Shown here one piece after another: positions 1 through 12,639 of a DNA stretch of 64,000 bases. Position numbers and translations under genes: made by a program. Source of the stretch: Blasia pusilla (lineage: Eukaryota; Marchantiophyta; Marchantiopsida; Blasiales). The DNA lies in the NCBI GenBank assembly GCA_050084515.1, contig CM114271.1:24676001-24740000 (forward strand). The letters run 5' to 3'. Numbering within the stretch: position 1 is the first letter of the stretch; the number at the start of each line of letters is the position of its first letter. Under the pieces are notes generated by a model, which saw nothing but the letters and a program-made list of their open reading frames with translations, did not search any database and was not told the DNA's origin.

Positions 1-2430
1 TTTTCGAAAGTGTGTTTTCTTAGACAAAAAAATCAGGGGTCACATAACCTCCACCTTACATCCTCACGTATATAGAATCAAAATATCCATCATATTTTTG
101 AACGTATCCCCAAAATTCTTATTTAAAAAAAGTTTCGAGTATTTTCATGACTTTTTATTTTCCACTCTAACAATATAATTCTTACTCTATGTGACTATTT
201 TGGAAGCCTCCACATGTTCCATATTGTCTATTCAACTTTAACACTTATGGACGCATGAAAATCTTTCCATTCGCCAATTACTCAATGAAGCTTTTTCCTT
301 CCACATAGGGATGAGAGAGGTGGAAATCTCACCTAAAGACGGTAAAGGCAAGTAACAATTGTGTGGCCCCATGGAGGAAGGGACAAGCCATTGATAGGGT
401 GGGGACCAAGAGGACGATAAGAAGTAGGGAACCCCAACTAGCTGAAGTACTTACGTAATGTAAGATCCTATGGTGTGGGGTCAAGGATATGGATTTTCAA
501 GAATCAACTCCATGGGAAAGTTGGAAGGTACATGTGGTTCTTGTCTATTTGGGAGGGCATGGCAAGTCCATGTCTATACATTCTCGAGTGTCTTATGTAG
601 CCACCAAATATAGGACGTAGTATGGGAAGGGTGGGGCTTCGGTTAACACCTGATTAAGTTTGTGATTAGGCCGTCCATAAGCATCTCTTGGTGTTGGGAG
701 GCACTATAGAATCGAGAAACTCCAGTTTCCATGCGAAGGGAGTGAATGTTAAAGAAAATGCCGTGTCATGAGGTTTAATATTTAATAGTGTGTTAAAATG
801 GGTGTACATGGGAACAAGTCTACATGAGAAGATCACAGTCAGTCATATAATAATGGTGCTGTTAATTCACTCCAACGGCACAAATAAATACGTCTGCAAA
901 TTATTATATGGGAAAGCAATCTCGAGGGGGTAAGACGAGCAACCATTGAAAAAAGAAAAGAAAAAGGAAAATGTAAACTCTACTAACCCATAGCCCATGG
1001 TAACAATCCGTCTAGCTTTGATCGTGTTAAAATGAAGAATTGATTGCCATTAGTTCGTTCTCTCCCAGGTAAAAATCGGTCAACTTCTTAAAATTATGTT
1101 GACACCGGTTCTAATCAAACTATCCAACATAACCCTTGATTGAACATAACAGCTCATTAGAGAGGGTGGGAAGAAGTTCCATAGCAACGTCCAAGGAGGA
1201 TAGGGCCCATGTAGAACCAGTCGGTTTAAAAAATGATTATTATAATTTTACAAAAACGACAAGAAACATTTGTTGGAAAGAAGAATAAACATCCGCTCGG
1301 ATTGGGTAAATACCGTTTAAAAATATAAATTTATTTATTTTTGTCATGGTTTCGCCATGAAAACTCCTAGGGGATAAGAAAAGAGAGTGTGTCGTTAGCT
1401 ACTAGTTAACTCTCCTTGCCACATGACAATAATTACGATCATTGTCAACAACTTAATAGAAGAAATTAACTATCCTACTTAACCATTCAGTTATTAGTCG
1501 TCTACATGCGATAGCTGGGCGAGAAGTTTCAATAAAATGGATTAGAGAAGTGGGCGTACTACAACTAATTATTTCTTCCCGCCATAATCCTTCCATGAGC
1601 TTCTACCAATCATTTTGATCCATCTCAAAAGTCTATTAAAAGACATAAGTGATCTTACTTGACACTTAAATTATAGCCATGGAAAGATCAAGAAGACACG
1701 AAAAAATACCTAGTGGATAAGAGAAGCAATCATGTAATTACAAAAGCCACCATTTACCTCTCCCTCCTAGAGTCCATAAATCGAGTCATAAAGTGGTTTT
1801 CATAACTCAAAAATACTATTAAACCATTAAACTAAATTTACTCTCTTGCTTAAAGACTGAAAGGTCACCATAGAACATGACGAAGTTCCAAGTGGATTAG
1901 AACAGCCAGTAAGTATGGACGGCTCTATTAGCTCTCAAAGCTAGTGAAAAGGAAAATTTACTACTCTCCCTAAAAATCTTATTAAAAGAGAAAAAAATCT
2001 CTTATTGTGAACACATAATCTAGAAAACATTGCAAGGCCATAAGAAGACAAGAAGAAGGTTCCCCACGGATCTTAAAAGCAAAGGAAAAGAAGATATGAG
2101 TGGAATCTAGAGAGGAGAGGGTTTAGGGTCCACACTACACCGACCAACCGACTGCGGTGGTCTAGTTAGGAGTTGAAGCGCACTAGGGCAGTTCTTATCC
2201 TTCCATTGACTTTTGGGAATAATATGTGAGCAACTGCCCCCATTGTGATAATTCCATAGTCCTTTTCCAACCTACTTTCCCAATGTGACGGATTGAACAC
2301 AAGTGACCTTTATTTATAGTCCCCCACCCCCTCTACTTCCACCACCATTATCATCAGCAAGAGAATTCACAAGAATTGCCATATGCGAAATTCCCTCACT
2401 TTTGCCGAAGTTGTGGTGGCAAAGGGAAAA
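1..2430. other. No gene recognised; AT-rich sequence
   Basis: I see no open frame longer than background, no recognisable domain, no clear LTR and no RNA gene in this stretch. Composition is AT-rich with many stops in all frames. It may be very old transposon sequence, but nothing can be named. Confidence 0.5.
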
Positions 2431-3045
2431 AGTTAAAGCTTTTCTTTCTTGCATCCATGAGAGCTAGCTAAACAAAGCTCCACCATAGATTTATCCTTTG
2501 TTATTATTAGTGGAAATTCCCAAAGGAAAATGAATTTAACTGCTCTGCACTTATTGGAGGCAGAAAGTCTTTCTTCCATTATGGTGGAAACTCTCGACCA
2601 AAATAACATAAGAAAATGTTCGAATTTTGTCTTATTTCGGCCAGGCAAGCAATTTTTTTTTCCCAATTGGCCCTATCAAACAAATACTTGATTTACTATG
2701 TAACGCCCTCTATCTCTCTCTATATCTATTATTAATGTGATGGTATTGGTGGTGGTGAATCTAGAACTTGGTTTTTGGTATATATATCCTTCCGTTCAAT
2801 AAAATCAAAATTTTGCTATTATAATGCCTAGAGAGAGCACTATGCCATGGTCACGTGGACAAAAAGATGGTGGAGATAATATTGCATTATCCAATATCTT
2901 TTGTGTGGATGTTGTGTTATTCAATTCCAATAGTTTGCCTTTATTAGCCGTGTTCTCTCATGCCTTAGGCCCCACATAAATAATCAATTTTAGTGCAACA
3001 AGTTGCATAGCAATTTTGGAAAACTCTAGGATATTCACTTCTTGT

Positions 3046-3640
3046 GCATCTCTTAAAGCAGAAAATATAAAAATATAAAAATGTAGAAAAAGGATGGAAA
3101 ACCCATCACGATACAAAAGAGGGGGCATGGAGACCCAAAAAATAGACCTCAAGAGGCCGGAACCGACCCCGAGGAGAAAGAAGGGGGCCTTCCCCCCTAA
3201 CGACCAAAATCACCAACAGCAGAGACAATATCAACAACACCTAGAGAACTATGACTACTACTAAGTGGGCCTCTAGCATTGGCCTCTCCAACCGCCTGAG
3301 CCCACCGCAGAAGCCCATTTTCCTGGGCGCGCTGCAAAGCTATGGAGACCCGTTGCCTACAATAAAGTATCGCAGTGGCTAAGGACAACCCATTTCTCGA
3401 CTGGAGATGATGGGTGCAATCCGTAAGGAACGAGTCAAACCTCTCCCCCATCGCCCCGTACATCTCAATGGCTAGGGGGTTAAATCGATGTCCGTCATGA
3501 AATCGACTATAAATGTGGGTCTTCTTGACTGCCGCCGCCACTCCTTGTAGCAATCTCCCTTGTGCTACCACTTGGGCTCGCACCGCCTCCCGCGTAAGAT
3601 CCGTCACTACAACATCCGCTACCACCACCTCTTAAAGTAC
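3046..3640 (-). mobile_element. 3' end of a retroelement (non-LTR-like), copy 1
   Basis: Read on the minus strand, an open frame of about 143 codons (3197-3628) ends in a TAG. It is followed by a conserved tail containing AAGGCCCCCTTC and TTTTGTATCGTGATGGG, then an AT-rich run with ATATTTTTATA. A second copy in the opposite orientation lies at 21,535-22,140. The protein has a DVVVTD motif, a central IEMYGAMGERFDSFL segment and a C-terminal RQRVSIALQRAQ motif. From general family knowledge this resembles the region downstream of the reverse transcriptase in some plant non-LTR elements. No reverse transcriptase is present here. This copy keeps the frame open over its whole length. Family assignment is inference. 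Confidence 0.5.
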
Positions 3641-3659
3641 CCACTCAATTCTCAAGTGG

Positions 3660-4497
3660 AATGGCCATCCTACAAACAAGGATTGGATAATGTTGAAGAT
3701 TGCTAATTTAAGATTTTATGCTCACTATATTGGTTCCAATTAGTGATTTTATCATTTGACCCAAAAAATTAGTCTATAATAATAAAAAAAAATTATCCCA
3801 TTACAATGTGATGGTATTGGTGGTGGAAAATCTAGAACTTGGTATTTGACAATAATTCCAAGGAATGTATGTGCAGGTCACTTGTCAAACCAATACCTAT
3901 AACTAATTTTCACTTATATGGTCCTAGTCCAATCTACTAGAATCTCTTGCCTTGATAGAGTGAGATATCTTCGACAAAAGTTCCAAATTGTGTTGTGGGT
4001 TGCCATTGCGTGGATTCCTTACTATACACTGAAAATGGATTAGGACATGGTCTAACTCTCTTAGTTCCATGAAATGATGACATTCGTTGATTTTTCAACT
4101 TGGTAGTTTCATATCGATCAGTGCAATGAGAGATTGGATATAAGAAGATGGAACTAAGGACGATGGACAAGGAGGTAATCAACCATCCATACTACTAGTG
4201 TATATCCCATGCCTATGGATTAATCATATTTCACACAAATTCAAAAAATGAAGATTCTTGTTGCCTCTTAAAGATTCTTTACATGTTTGTAGTATGAATT
4301 GTTTTTCTTGTGTGAGTGTAATGTGTCACTCAAACAAATGCTTGAAAATCAAGAAGGTGTTATCCCATAATAATATACATTATTCTATACCCTTTTTTTT
4401 TTTCGACTTGGAGAGTCGTATATCTATTATTAGTTCAAAATTAAAATTAATTTAAGGTTTTTTCATGTGTATTTATTTCATTTACGTGTTCAAATTT

Positions 4498-4529
<32 letters not shown>

Positions 4530-5380
4530 GTTTCTCATCTTCAAAATAGTGCATCAGAGGTATTTATATTATTGTTGGAGAACAGCTTCTTGATGTACAA
4601 ACACTTGTATGTTTGACATGTGGCAATTATGCAACAAGAAAATGTTTCTCATGTGAGGGCGACAAGATTTTTTATTTTTCAATTTGTGTGCAACATTATT
4701 AGTCTCTTCACTCCTCTACATGCCAAGATTTTATACTAATCTCACTAATTTGCAAGAGTGATGAACCACTCTACTTGGTGACCAAAACATATTGCAAGAC
4801 TAGAACTACAGCCGTATTCCACGGGAGTACCATCCTCGTCACGTCACCAAGGGCTTGGTTGAATTTCCCGCGCCCAAAACTTTAGGGCAGAGCAAACGCC
4901 CAACGTATTGGTGACCCTCTTAGTTGGAAAATCAGATTATAAATCAGCTATGCTGTTGGATCATAAAATGGATTATTGTATTATCTATTCGGAAAAATTG
5001 GTGACTAAGCAATGATATTAGTTGCTTCACTAAACAACATTATCCAACCAAAAATCTAAACTATTAAAAGAGGATGGATTTATAGAATCATTTACTTGGG
5101 AGTTCTTCTTGGGAGATTGACACCTATTCTTTGAAAACTTTTATTATCGTGAGTCATTCAATAATTTAAGTTAAAAATTAAATTAAAACAATTAATTTGA
5201 AGAATGATGTAAACTCCCGTGTATGGCGCAAACAAATTACTAATCCTTTTCAAATCTGGAAAATAAGGGGCGGAAATGAATACCTCATCAGCAGGGGCCA
5301 AGTCCTAATCGGACGCAATCCGACGGTCTAAAACCAACAATAACAAATAGCGAACTGCGGGAATTTCCGCCGTGAAAGAC
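3660..5380. other. No gene recognised
   Basis: AT-rich spacer with short chance frames only. It contains a TA dinucleotide run at about 4498-4527. No domain or element end was recognised. Confidence 0.45.
4498..4527. repeat. (TA)n microsatellite
   Basis: An almost uninterrupted TA dinucleotide run directly visible in an AT-rich spacer. Confidence 0.85.
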
Positions 5381-6200
5381 CGCTAACTACGGTTTTTCAC
5401 GGGACCGGGCCCACTGGTTTGACACGACGCAAATATTATCCCCGTATGCCAAGACATCGCGTGATGTGACCGGGTCCTTATGCCGGCCCCTGTGACCCAC
5501 AGAGGGCGGGCGGGCGGGCGGGCGGGCAGCGTCGCAGCTCGGACGACCTCGTGCGACATAATGGAACCGGGTTCTCACAGTTACGTCCTTCCTTAAAGAG
5601 ACGTGATTTAATTTATTTAACGTGTGGCCTGACGGACGGAAAGTGGAATCGTGGAAGCGAGCCGCAGGACAGAAGTCACAGAGACATTATCCGTGAGATC
5701 AGGGGTCCTGCATGCGGTCCGTCCTCCAGAGTCCAGAGAGGGACGAAAGGTCATGCACGCCGCATGCTTGTCCTGTCCCGTCTACTCCCGCAGCCCTATA
5801 CCGGATCAGACACGTAAGGGCCAGAGGATAGTCACAGTGTGCGAGAATGTCACAGCTGCCGCAGGTGGAGTCTACAAGAGCGAACAGTACCAAACATCCA
5901 TCCAGGCAGACGCGACCGTCCAGAAAGGGCTCGAAAGAGTCAAATTCGGGCGATCCGCTGCCCGACGCTTTATTCTAATTCTAATTCTAATTCTAATTCG
6001 TGCACGCTGTGAGGTTTTCTTGTATCCCGCGGGAGGTCGTGTAGAGCGAGATCGCTGAGGCTGCTGTACGTCGTTAGACGGGATACAGCACGTTCGAACG
6101 GATGCTTCGACTCGCGGAGTTGCGCTTTCGAGCTTGTAAGCTCATCCGGAATCAACGCTGACGAGCGGCAACATTTCTACTGAAAAGAACCGAAGTATTA
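5380..6200. other. GC-rich island with simple repeats, no supported gene
   Basis: GC content rises sharply against AT-rich flanks. The stretch includes a tandem GGGC run at about 5503-5527 and an ATTCTA repeat at about 5971-5999. Overlapping open frames on both strands are typical of GC-rich DNA and show no recognisable domain. It could be a promoter or 5' leader of an unrecognised transcript, but nothing decides this. Confidence 0.45.
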
Positions 6201-8200
6201 TTCTCAGGTGACTGACTGTCTTCTGCTCGGCATCGGCTCCCCGTTTCAGGTTTCTTACTAGTCAGCTGCCATGTTGGGTCGTCCGGCACTATCATCTTCC
6301 CGCAGTGTTCGTCAATCCTGGCGTTCTGTCCTGGAAAGTGTCTTCCACGCGTTACTATCTCTAATTTCTACCATATCTCGGATGTGTTGGTTTCTTCTAT
6401 CCATTGGCTTCCCGAGGCCGTTCACGCCTTTCTCTAGTACGGGCTCCATCTTCGTATGTGATTTCCTGTGCAATTTGAATGTGTCTCCTTCTGACTTTGG
6501 AATTCGTGTGAACTGATTAAAATCAGTACCTCTTCGTCACTCTCTCTTCCTGACTTGACCCGTCAATCACTTCCCATGCTGCAATTTCACATGTGACAGC
6601 AGGTTACATTTTTCTTCCTCTTCTTCGGATACGAAGGACACTCGCCAACTTTTTCTTAGTTTTATATAGCCTTGGGAACCTTTCTTTACGACTCTTAAGA
6701 CGTAAGGTTCTTTGATGGGAGAGAACACGGTTGTGTGAACTTGTGTCAGTCATCGGCAACGGACGACACTATCCTGTCAATCTGAGGGAATACGATAGTG
6801 TCATTTACCCATCACCGTTGCCAATACCTTGAGGTCCTTCCTACTCCTTCGCCATCATCATCTTTGGGGCTTGTGACGTAGACCTCCAAAATTCTAGCCC
6901 CACGAAGACATGTTCGAAGAGACTCTACATAGTGAGTTCCAACATCCGCGGGAAATGGCAATGTCAATTCGTAAATGTCAAAACTGTAAGCACACGTCCC
7001 AGGAGCATGCAGAACGGCTGTATGAAGACCACGCATGAATGCTAAGAGCTACTCTCGTACATCAGCACATCCATTTCACATGTAACTCCACATGTATTCC
7101 AGACCACCGGCACCTCGATATATGTGCGTCGGAGAATTAGGCACAGACGGAGACCCCTTAGAGAATCGTGCCTGTGGGGTGGGACAACTCTGGCAACATC
7201 GATGAAAGCGTAATGACCATAAGCATCCAGCAGATGGAACCAAAACAAGCATTAGCATCCAAGAGAGCCTGCGCTGTGGGTCCTCATTGAAGTTCGAGGT
7301 CAGAAAATTAGAGGCATCCAGCGTCGCAAGAATGCTCGAGAAATTTGATGCAAGAAAGTTCGAGGGCACATGCTGCTGGACGCTCACGTTGTTGTGGAGT
7401 TACGAGAATCTACTTCTCGGCATTTCTGCTACACTGATCTTAGTGTTCGATGAGGTTCGCATGGCCGGACAGGCCATAATGGTAATTATGAAAACTATAA
7501 TTTTAACTCCTGCAGGGCTGTTTGATTGAAAACGGGTCAATTGTGATTCTGCTCTTCGTGAGATGCCCGGTTAGCTCAAACAAGCTCGATGAAGATCTCA
7601 TGGACTGGAGAAGCAATTCTTGGAGAAACAGGACATTCTTGCCCAGGAACTTGTTTCTCAAAGTGAGATGAACATCCATCTTGAACAAATTCGTACCAGG
7701 TTTTGTTTGAAGAAATCGGTCTGACACTAGACTCTTCCATGGTTGAGTTTGAAAGATTGCCGTGTCAAGTCAGTTTGAAATCACCACCGGATCAAATCTG
7801 GCATTTACAGATACTCCACCATGGGAATCACATGAACCTAGCAAAGCCTCCAGACTGTTCCAATTTTTTACCTCATAGGGTGTAATATCCTGGCTGAAAA
7901 CTGGGCATCATGAAAAACCTTTCAACCTTCCACACTATTCAATTGCCTTTGAGTTTGTGTTAAGAGCTCCTCTTCAATATGAACGGAGACTGAGCTAACC
8001 TTCTCGGCAATGACATTTGAGCTGCAGACACATGGAGCCGAGAATATCACCAAATTTTGGAAATTAACATTGTTGAGATGACCTGAGACTTTGAGTGCCC
8101 ACTAAAGAAAGGCCATTCTACAGTGGCAGGATGTAGATGTCTATTCAACATTTCTAAGGGCTGATATGTGCCACATATCAATTTCAAGTAATCATTCCTC
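6200..8200. other. No gene recognised
   Basis: Mixed composition with several short frames on both strands and no recognisable domain, element end or RNA gene. It may be downstream sequence of the minus-strand glycine-rich gene or intergenic DNA. Confidence 0.4.
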
Positions 8201-8258
8201 TCAGCTGCTACTGCTATTCACAGGTCCAGAACAATGGACCAAAAACCACTGCACATCT

Positions 8259-10751
8259 TCATTCAGTCTTTGCTGGAGTCTCTGGTGAAGGTCCATCATT
8301 TCCATCTGATGACTTGATTTTGGTGAAGTTGATTCCTTCAAAGGAAGGCTTGGAATCGACATATTTGGTTCCATAGCCGAAACCAAAGCCCCATCCGAGA
8401 CCAAGGCCCACTCCACAACCCCCACCTTCCCAACAGTAGAGCACATCAAAGCAACCGTCAGCCAGGGGTAAAGAGACTTTCAGTGACACAATCAAACAGT
8501 AGAATTTAGGCCATGGTTTGACGGACCAAGTAAAAATTTACCAACCCTACAGAGCAAGATTTGTGACTGCACTAATTTTCAGATCCCCACATGTGTTCAT
8601 TCCTGATAGGAAGGTAGGACTTGAAGTAGAGTGGTGCCAGATACGGTGAAATGTGAGAAACTCTCCTTGAGCATCCAAAGTTACGTGCAGCAATAATCAC
8701 TCGATAAGGCACCTCCACATTCACTGTCCAGTCAAAACTATTTTGCCTACCACTCCCTCTTGGAAAAGATTGAATTCACGTCAAATGAGTTCATTGAAAA
8801 TAACCACCCATCCCGTCAGAAGCAGTCTGCCTTGCTTACAACACATTCATAGAGTTGAGCTTTTCCTAGCGCAGTGAAGTTTGCTGTTCTATGTAGGCTC
8901 AGCTCCAATCACCTGCACCAATGCCCAGAGTCTGCAGAGACGATCCTGCCATCATGATGGAATAGAGGCTATCAGAGGAAGCAAAAATCGTCAACTCTCA
9001 CTCATGCAGACAAAATCCTCAGACCAGCCAACCCAGAAGATATCGAGAAGGAAAAACTTCACACAAACTCCAGCAACATGGCAATCTGTAGAAGATTCAT
9101 ATAAAAACCGACTCAATCCTCAATGAAGCTTGCTTAAAATCACAAGAGATTTGCCTGAGAAAAGCCCACACCACAACAAGGTGGATGGTCACACGTTCTT
9201 GACTCTCTGGAGGACAATGCTTCCAGAGGACACTCTGAATGAAGGGATGGGCATTCATTTCCTTCTGAAAGGCTAGTATGAAAGATAGAATCTCATAATG
9301 AAAATCCAAGAAATCATGTTGGCTTGACTTTCTGTGCTTGGAGTCACACCAGTGCTTGGCCCTTAGGATTAGACAATTGCCAAAACAATTGTGCCTGCAC
9401 CATGTTATCCTCAGGGCAGGTCCAAGGATTCTTGTCACGATGTGGTTGAGGGTTTTCTAAACAATACATTTTGTCCCATCTCATATACTTTTGCACTGTG
9501 TGCTGCGTCGTTGGTTGTGATCGTATTCTCCTTGGGTGATTGGAACTACACCCAGATATAAGATCAACCTTGTGTCTCTTCAGTCAGCATGACTTCTATG
9601 ATTTTTCCCGGCTGGACGAACTTCTCAGTTTCCTTGCGCAGTGCAGCAACAACACTTGTCCTTTCTCATATAGTGACATGCGATTTCCTTGCATACATAA
9701 TCGCATTGCCATTGTGCACCACAGGAAAGTCCAAAACCGGATTGGCTCCTCTTTTTTCTTCTTACAGGTAATTTCCAGACTGGAAAATATTTCAATCCCT
9801 TCCTTCATAAAGGTTTGCATAGGACTGTAATAGTCCTGTAAGTAGGAGGATGTTTTTGTAAAGCTTGGACCTAAATCTGGTCATGCCTCGGTGTTACTAA
9901 TCCTATGAGCATGCGAACATTGGCCCAGGTTTCCATGATGGCTCCTTTCTTTACTAGAATCATGCAAAGGCCTAGGTTTTTTGGACTAGAGTTTTACAAG
10001 AAAGATGCCACATTTCAGGCAGTAAGTAGACGAGTTGTGTTCCCAGTCCATTTACTTGCGAAGAGAGTGGCTGCGTAGGAATTCAACCTACACAGTCATC
10101 CAGTAACATCTGTATGTTCTCTTTCAAAACCATCACTTGAACCCACGACAAAGGATTCCTAAGCTCCACACTCCTTGGTTCTCTGAGGGATGCTAATCGG
10201 TGTCTTGACCACTCATCGAGAAAAGGAGCCAGAGAGAGAGACGTGGAGGGTTGGTGATTGATCAACACATGAATGTACGGCACAAAGAGACTGTACTCAT
10301 TAAGTAGTGCCAGTCGTAGCCTTGCGACCATAGACCCCGCGCCCCGGTTGGACGGTGCTTGAGACTGGGATGGGTGTAGAGAGAGGAAGAAGTGAAGAAG
10401 GCACCATATGAGAGGAGGGAGACACTCTCATGTAGAGTGAGTGCTGACCAAACAATGTGTTGGTGCGGAGCTTCCAAGTGTCAACCAAGAAACTCTTCAC
10501 CACACCATCTACTTTACCTGATTGGGATGCCCAATAGACATTACTTAGCAGTGCAGCAGCTTTGGGCAATGAATCAAGGTTACTGAATGTGTTGAACAAT
10601 TGTGGTGTTACCAGCTTAGCAATATCAGCATATGCTCTTGCTCTGTGTGTTGTGAATTTTGTGCAGGAGACCAAGTAGTGACGAGAGACTGTACTCATTA
10701 AGTAGTGCCTGTCGTAGCCTTGCGACCATAGACCCCGCGCCCTAGTTGGAC

Positions 10752-10788
<37 letters not shown>

Positions 10789-10839
10789 ACTCATTAAGTA
10801 GTGCCTGTCGTAGCCTTGCGACCATAGACCCCGCGCCCT

Positions 10840-10875
<36 letters not shown>

Positions 10876-10930
10876 CTCCAAATCCCCAGCCGACTCCAAA
10901 TCCACAACCCGCACCAAAACCTGTCAGGGG
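8259..10930 (-). CDS. Small glycine-rich protein, partial gene model (two exons seen)
   Basis: Two minus-strand segments look like exons of one small protein. The upstream one, ending at about 10,876, encodes FGAGCGFGVGWGFGG and stops at a good GGAG|GTACT donor. The downstream one, about 8440 down to a TGA at 8259-8261, encodes a GGGCGVGLGLGWGFGFGYG motif followed by a hydrophilic tail rich in Ser, Asp, Lys and Pro. Plants have several short proteins with paired glycine/cysteine-rich blocks of this style, often thought to be membrane-associated, but I cannot name the family. The 5' end, the exact downstream acceptor and any middle exon are unresolved. The apparent intron of about 2.4 kb contains a tandem repeat block with GA microsatellites, one starting only a few bases after the donor. 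A decayed gene copy is the main alternative. Confidence 0.4.
10287..10872. repeat. Three dispersed copies of a ~70 bp unit with (GA)n tracts
   Basis: A unit beginning GAGACTGTACTCATTAAG and containing ACCATAGACCCCGCGCCC occurs at about 10,287-10,357, 10,684-10,755 and 10,781-10,840. The last two are separated by a GA run (about 10,756-10,784), and another GA run follows at about 10,843-10,872. Copies two and three are nearly identical, suggesting recent tandem duplication, possibly by slippage on the microsatellite. In the reverse direction the unit ends in (TC)n, which could be a retroposon tail. Confidence 0.75.
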
Positions 10931-11935
10931 AAACATAAGGCGAGACAGCCCACTGAGAGCACTGCAGATCCATTCACCAAACGCGACTGCGAGGCCGAGA
11001 CTTCAACAATTATCGCCAACTGTCCAGAGCTCTGGACAGTTGGAGTTCGGAGCAGATGCCAACTTTCTTGGCAAATGCTCAAAATGAGAGAAACTCGTCC
11101 ACCTAATTTCCATTCCAGAAGGCAGTGGTACCAGTGACACGATCCTAATAGAAAGATGTCTCAAGACCCAAATGTGATTAATTGATTGATTACTCTAACG
11201 ATTGAACCATGGGGTAAGAGCAGCAGCATCCACTCTAATACTCAGCGACTGACCTCAAAATGCTCCAAAGAAATGTGCCCACACATTTCCTTATGGGCAG
11301 TGAAAAATTCCCAACAAGAAATTCTTGCCGTTCAACGCAACCTACTATAGAACACTGCGCAAGGAAGGCCTTACAACACGAAATCTACTGGTGAAGAGCA
11401 GAGAGAGAGCCCACCAAACCCAACTCCGCGACCACTGAACCACGAAACCACCATCCTGGGCCACACAATTCGATTCACCTTCGAATTCTGCACCCGCTTC
11501 GTGTTGCTGCTTGCCTTTGGCTGCAATTACTCATCAATTGGTCTTCACTGGCACGCCTCTCCTCATTTTCTCTTCCCTGCCCAGCGAGCGCATGGCAGAG
11601 GGACGCAAGAAAGGAGGGACAGTCCCCGCTACTCCTGTGGCCTCCTGAGTTCGAAGAACGTGGGTGAAGCCATTACCGGGGGAATGAGCGAAACTGAGAG
11701 TGAGTATTCTTCAGATGCTGCCGAGAAGCCGGTGTCCGGTCGGGGAGGCGAGGCAAGGGCCGGTGATCAGCGGGCAATCACCCGTACGTCGGGACCGGAC
11801 TCTGGGACAGTCCGCCGTATTCGGAGGGGGGGGCCAGTTGCCGTGACCTCTCGCACATGGGACCCGGCTCTAAATTCCACGACTATGGCGGAAAACCTAC
11901 CACGTTGACCACTTTTGGGGCTACCCAGGCCGTAT

Positions 11936-12150
11936 GATCAACCCCATTTTCTTTAACGGCAAGTGTCGGTGAGCGACGCTAACACATGGGAGTGACCAAC
12001 CACTCGTGTTCTTGTCAGATTTGTTTCAGGTTATCAATAGTGTTGACCAACCTCATCTTCTCTAACGGCAAGTGTCGGTGAGCGACGCTAACACATGGGA
12101 GTGACCAACCACTCGTGTTCTTGTCAGATTTGTTTCAGACTATCAATGGT
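11936..12150. repeat. Tandem duplication, ~108 bp unit
   Basis: Two nearly identical units start at about 11,936 and 12,044. Both contain AACGGCAAGTGTCGGTGAGC and GGGAGTGACCAACCACTCG. They have few differences, so the duplication is fairly recent. No coding role is seen. Confidence 0.8.
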
Positions 12151-12639
12151 GTAGCTCGTTGAGCCGGTGTTTGCGTTGGCTTGTTGCCATTTTCTTTTTG
12201 CATTCTTTTATGCATTTTTTGACTCCTCTTTTGAGATGTTATTACCTTTCTTTGTCCTCTTCTGAGGTTTATTTTATAATAAAGTGGATATATTAAGATA
12301 AGGCCCTTAGGTATCCCGTTGAAAGAATGTCGGTTCATACTGGACAACGGTTTTGGGGTTTTTCTGCGTACACAAAGGACGAATTTGCATAGCAATGGGG
12401 CGATTTTAGGCCATGTCGGTGGCTCATCCTTCCTTGACATTTCGGTGGTTATCAAGATGCCCTTCCTTCCTTGACGGGGAGTGCCATGCGTCTCCATGGT
12501 TGTGATTTCATATGTCTAGGAACCTCAAGATGTTGGGACTACCCAAAACTTACCGATCTGATTTTGTGAATTATTTGCATCTGAAAACCACAAAAAACCC
12601 TTCAATGGACGTCCACCTTCACGGGAAATCCAAGTGACA

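Noticed and set aside
5551-6058. Frames in the GC-rich island
   Set aside because: Same compositional reason. Text includes translations of simple repeats (LILILILI).
10300-10936. 205-codon minus-strand frame rich in Ser-Leu
   Set aside because: It crosses two GA tracts and the duplicated unit, so most of its length is repeat. A short part (near 10,500-10,660) could be an exon but cannot be supported alone.
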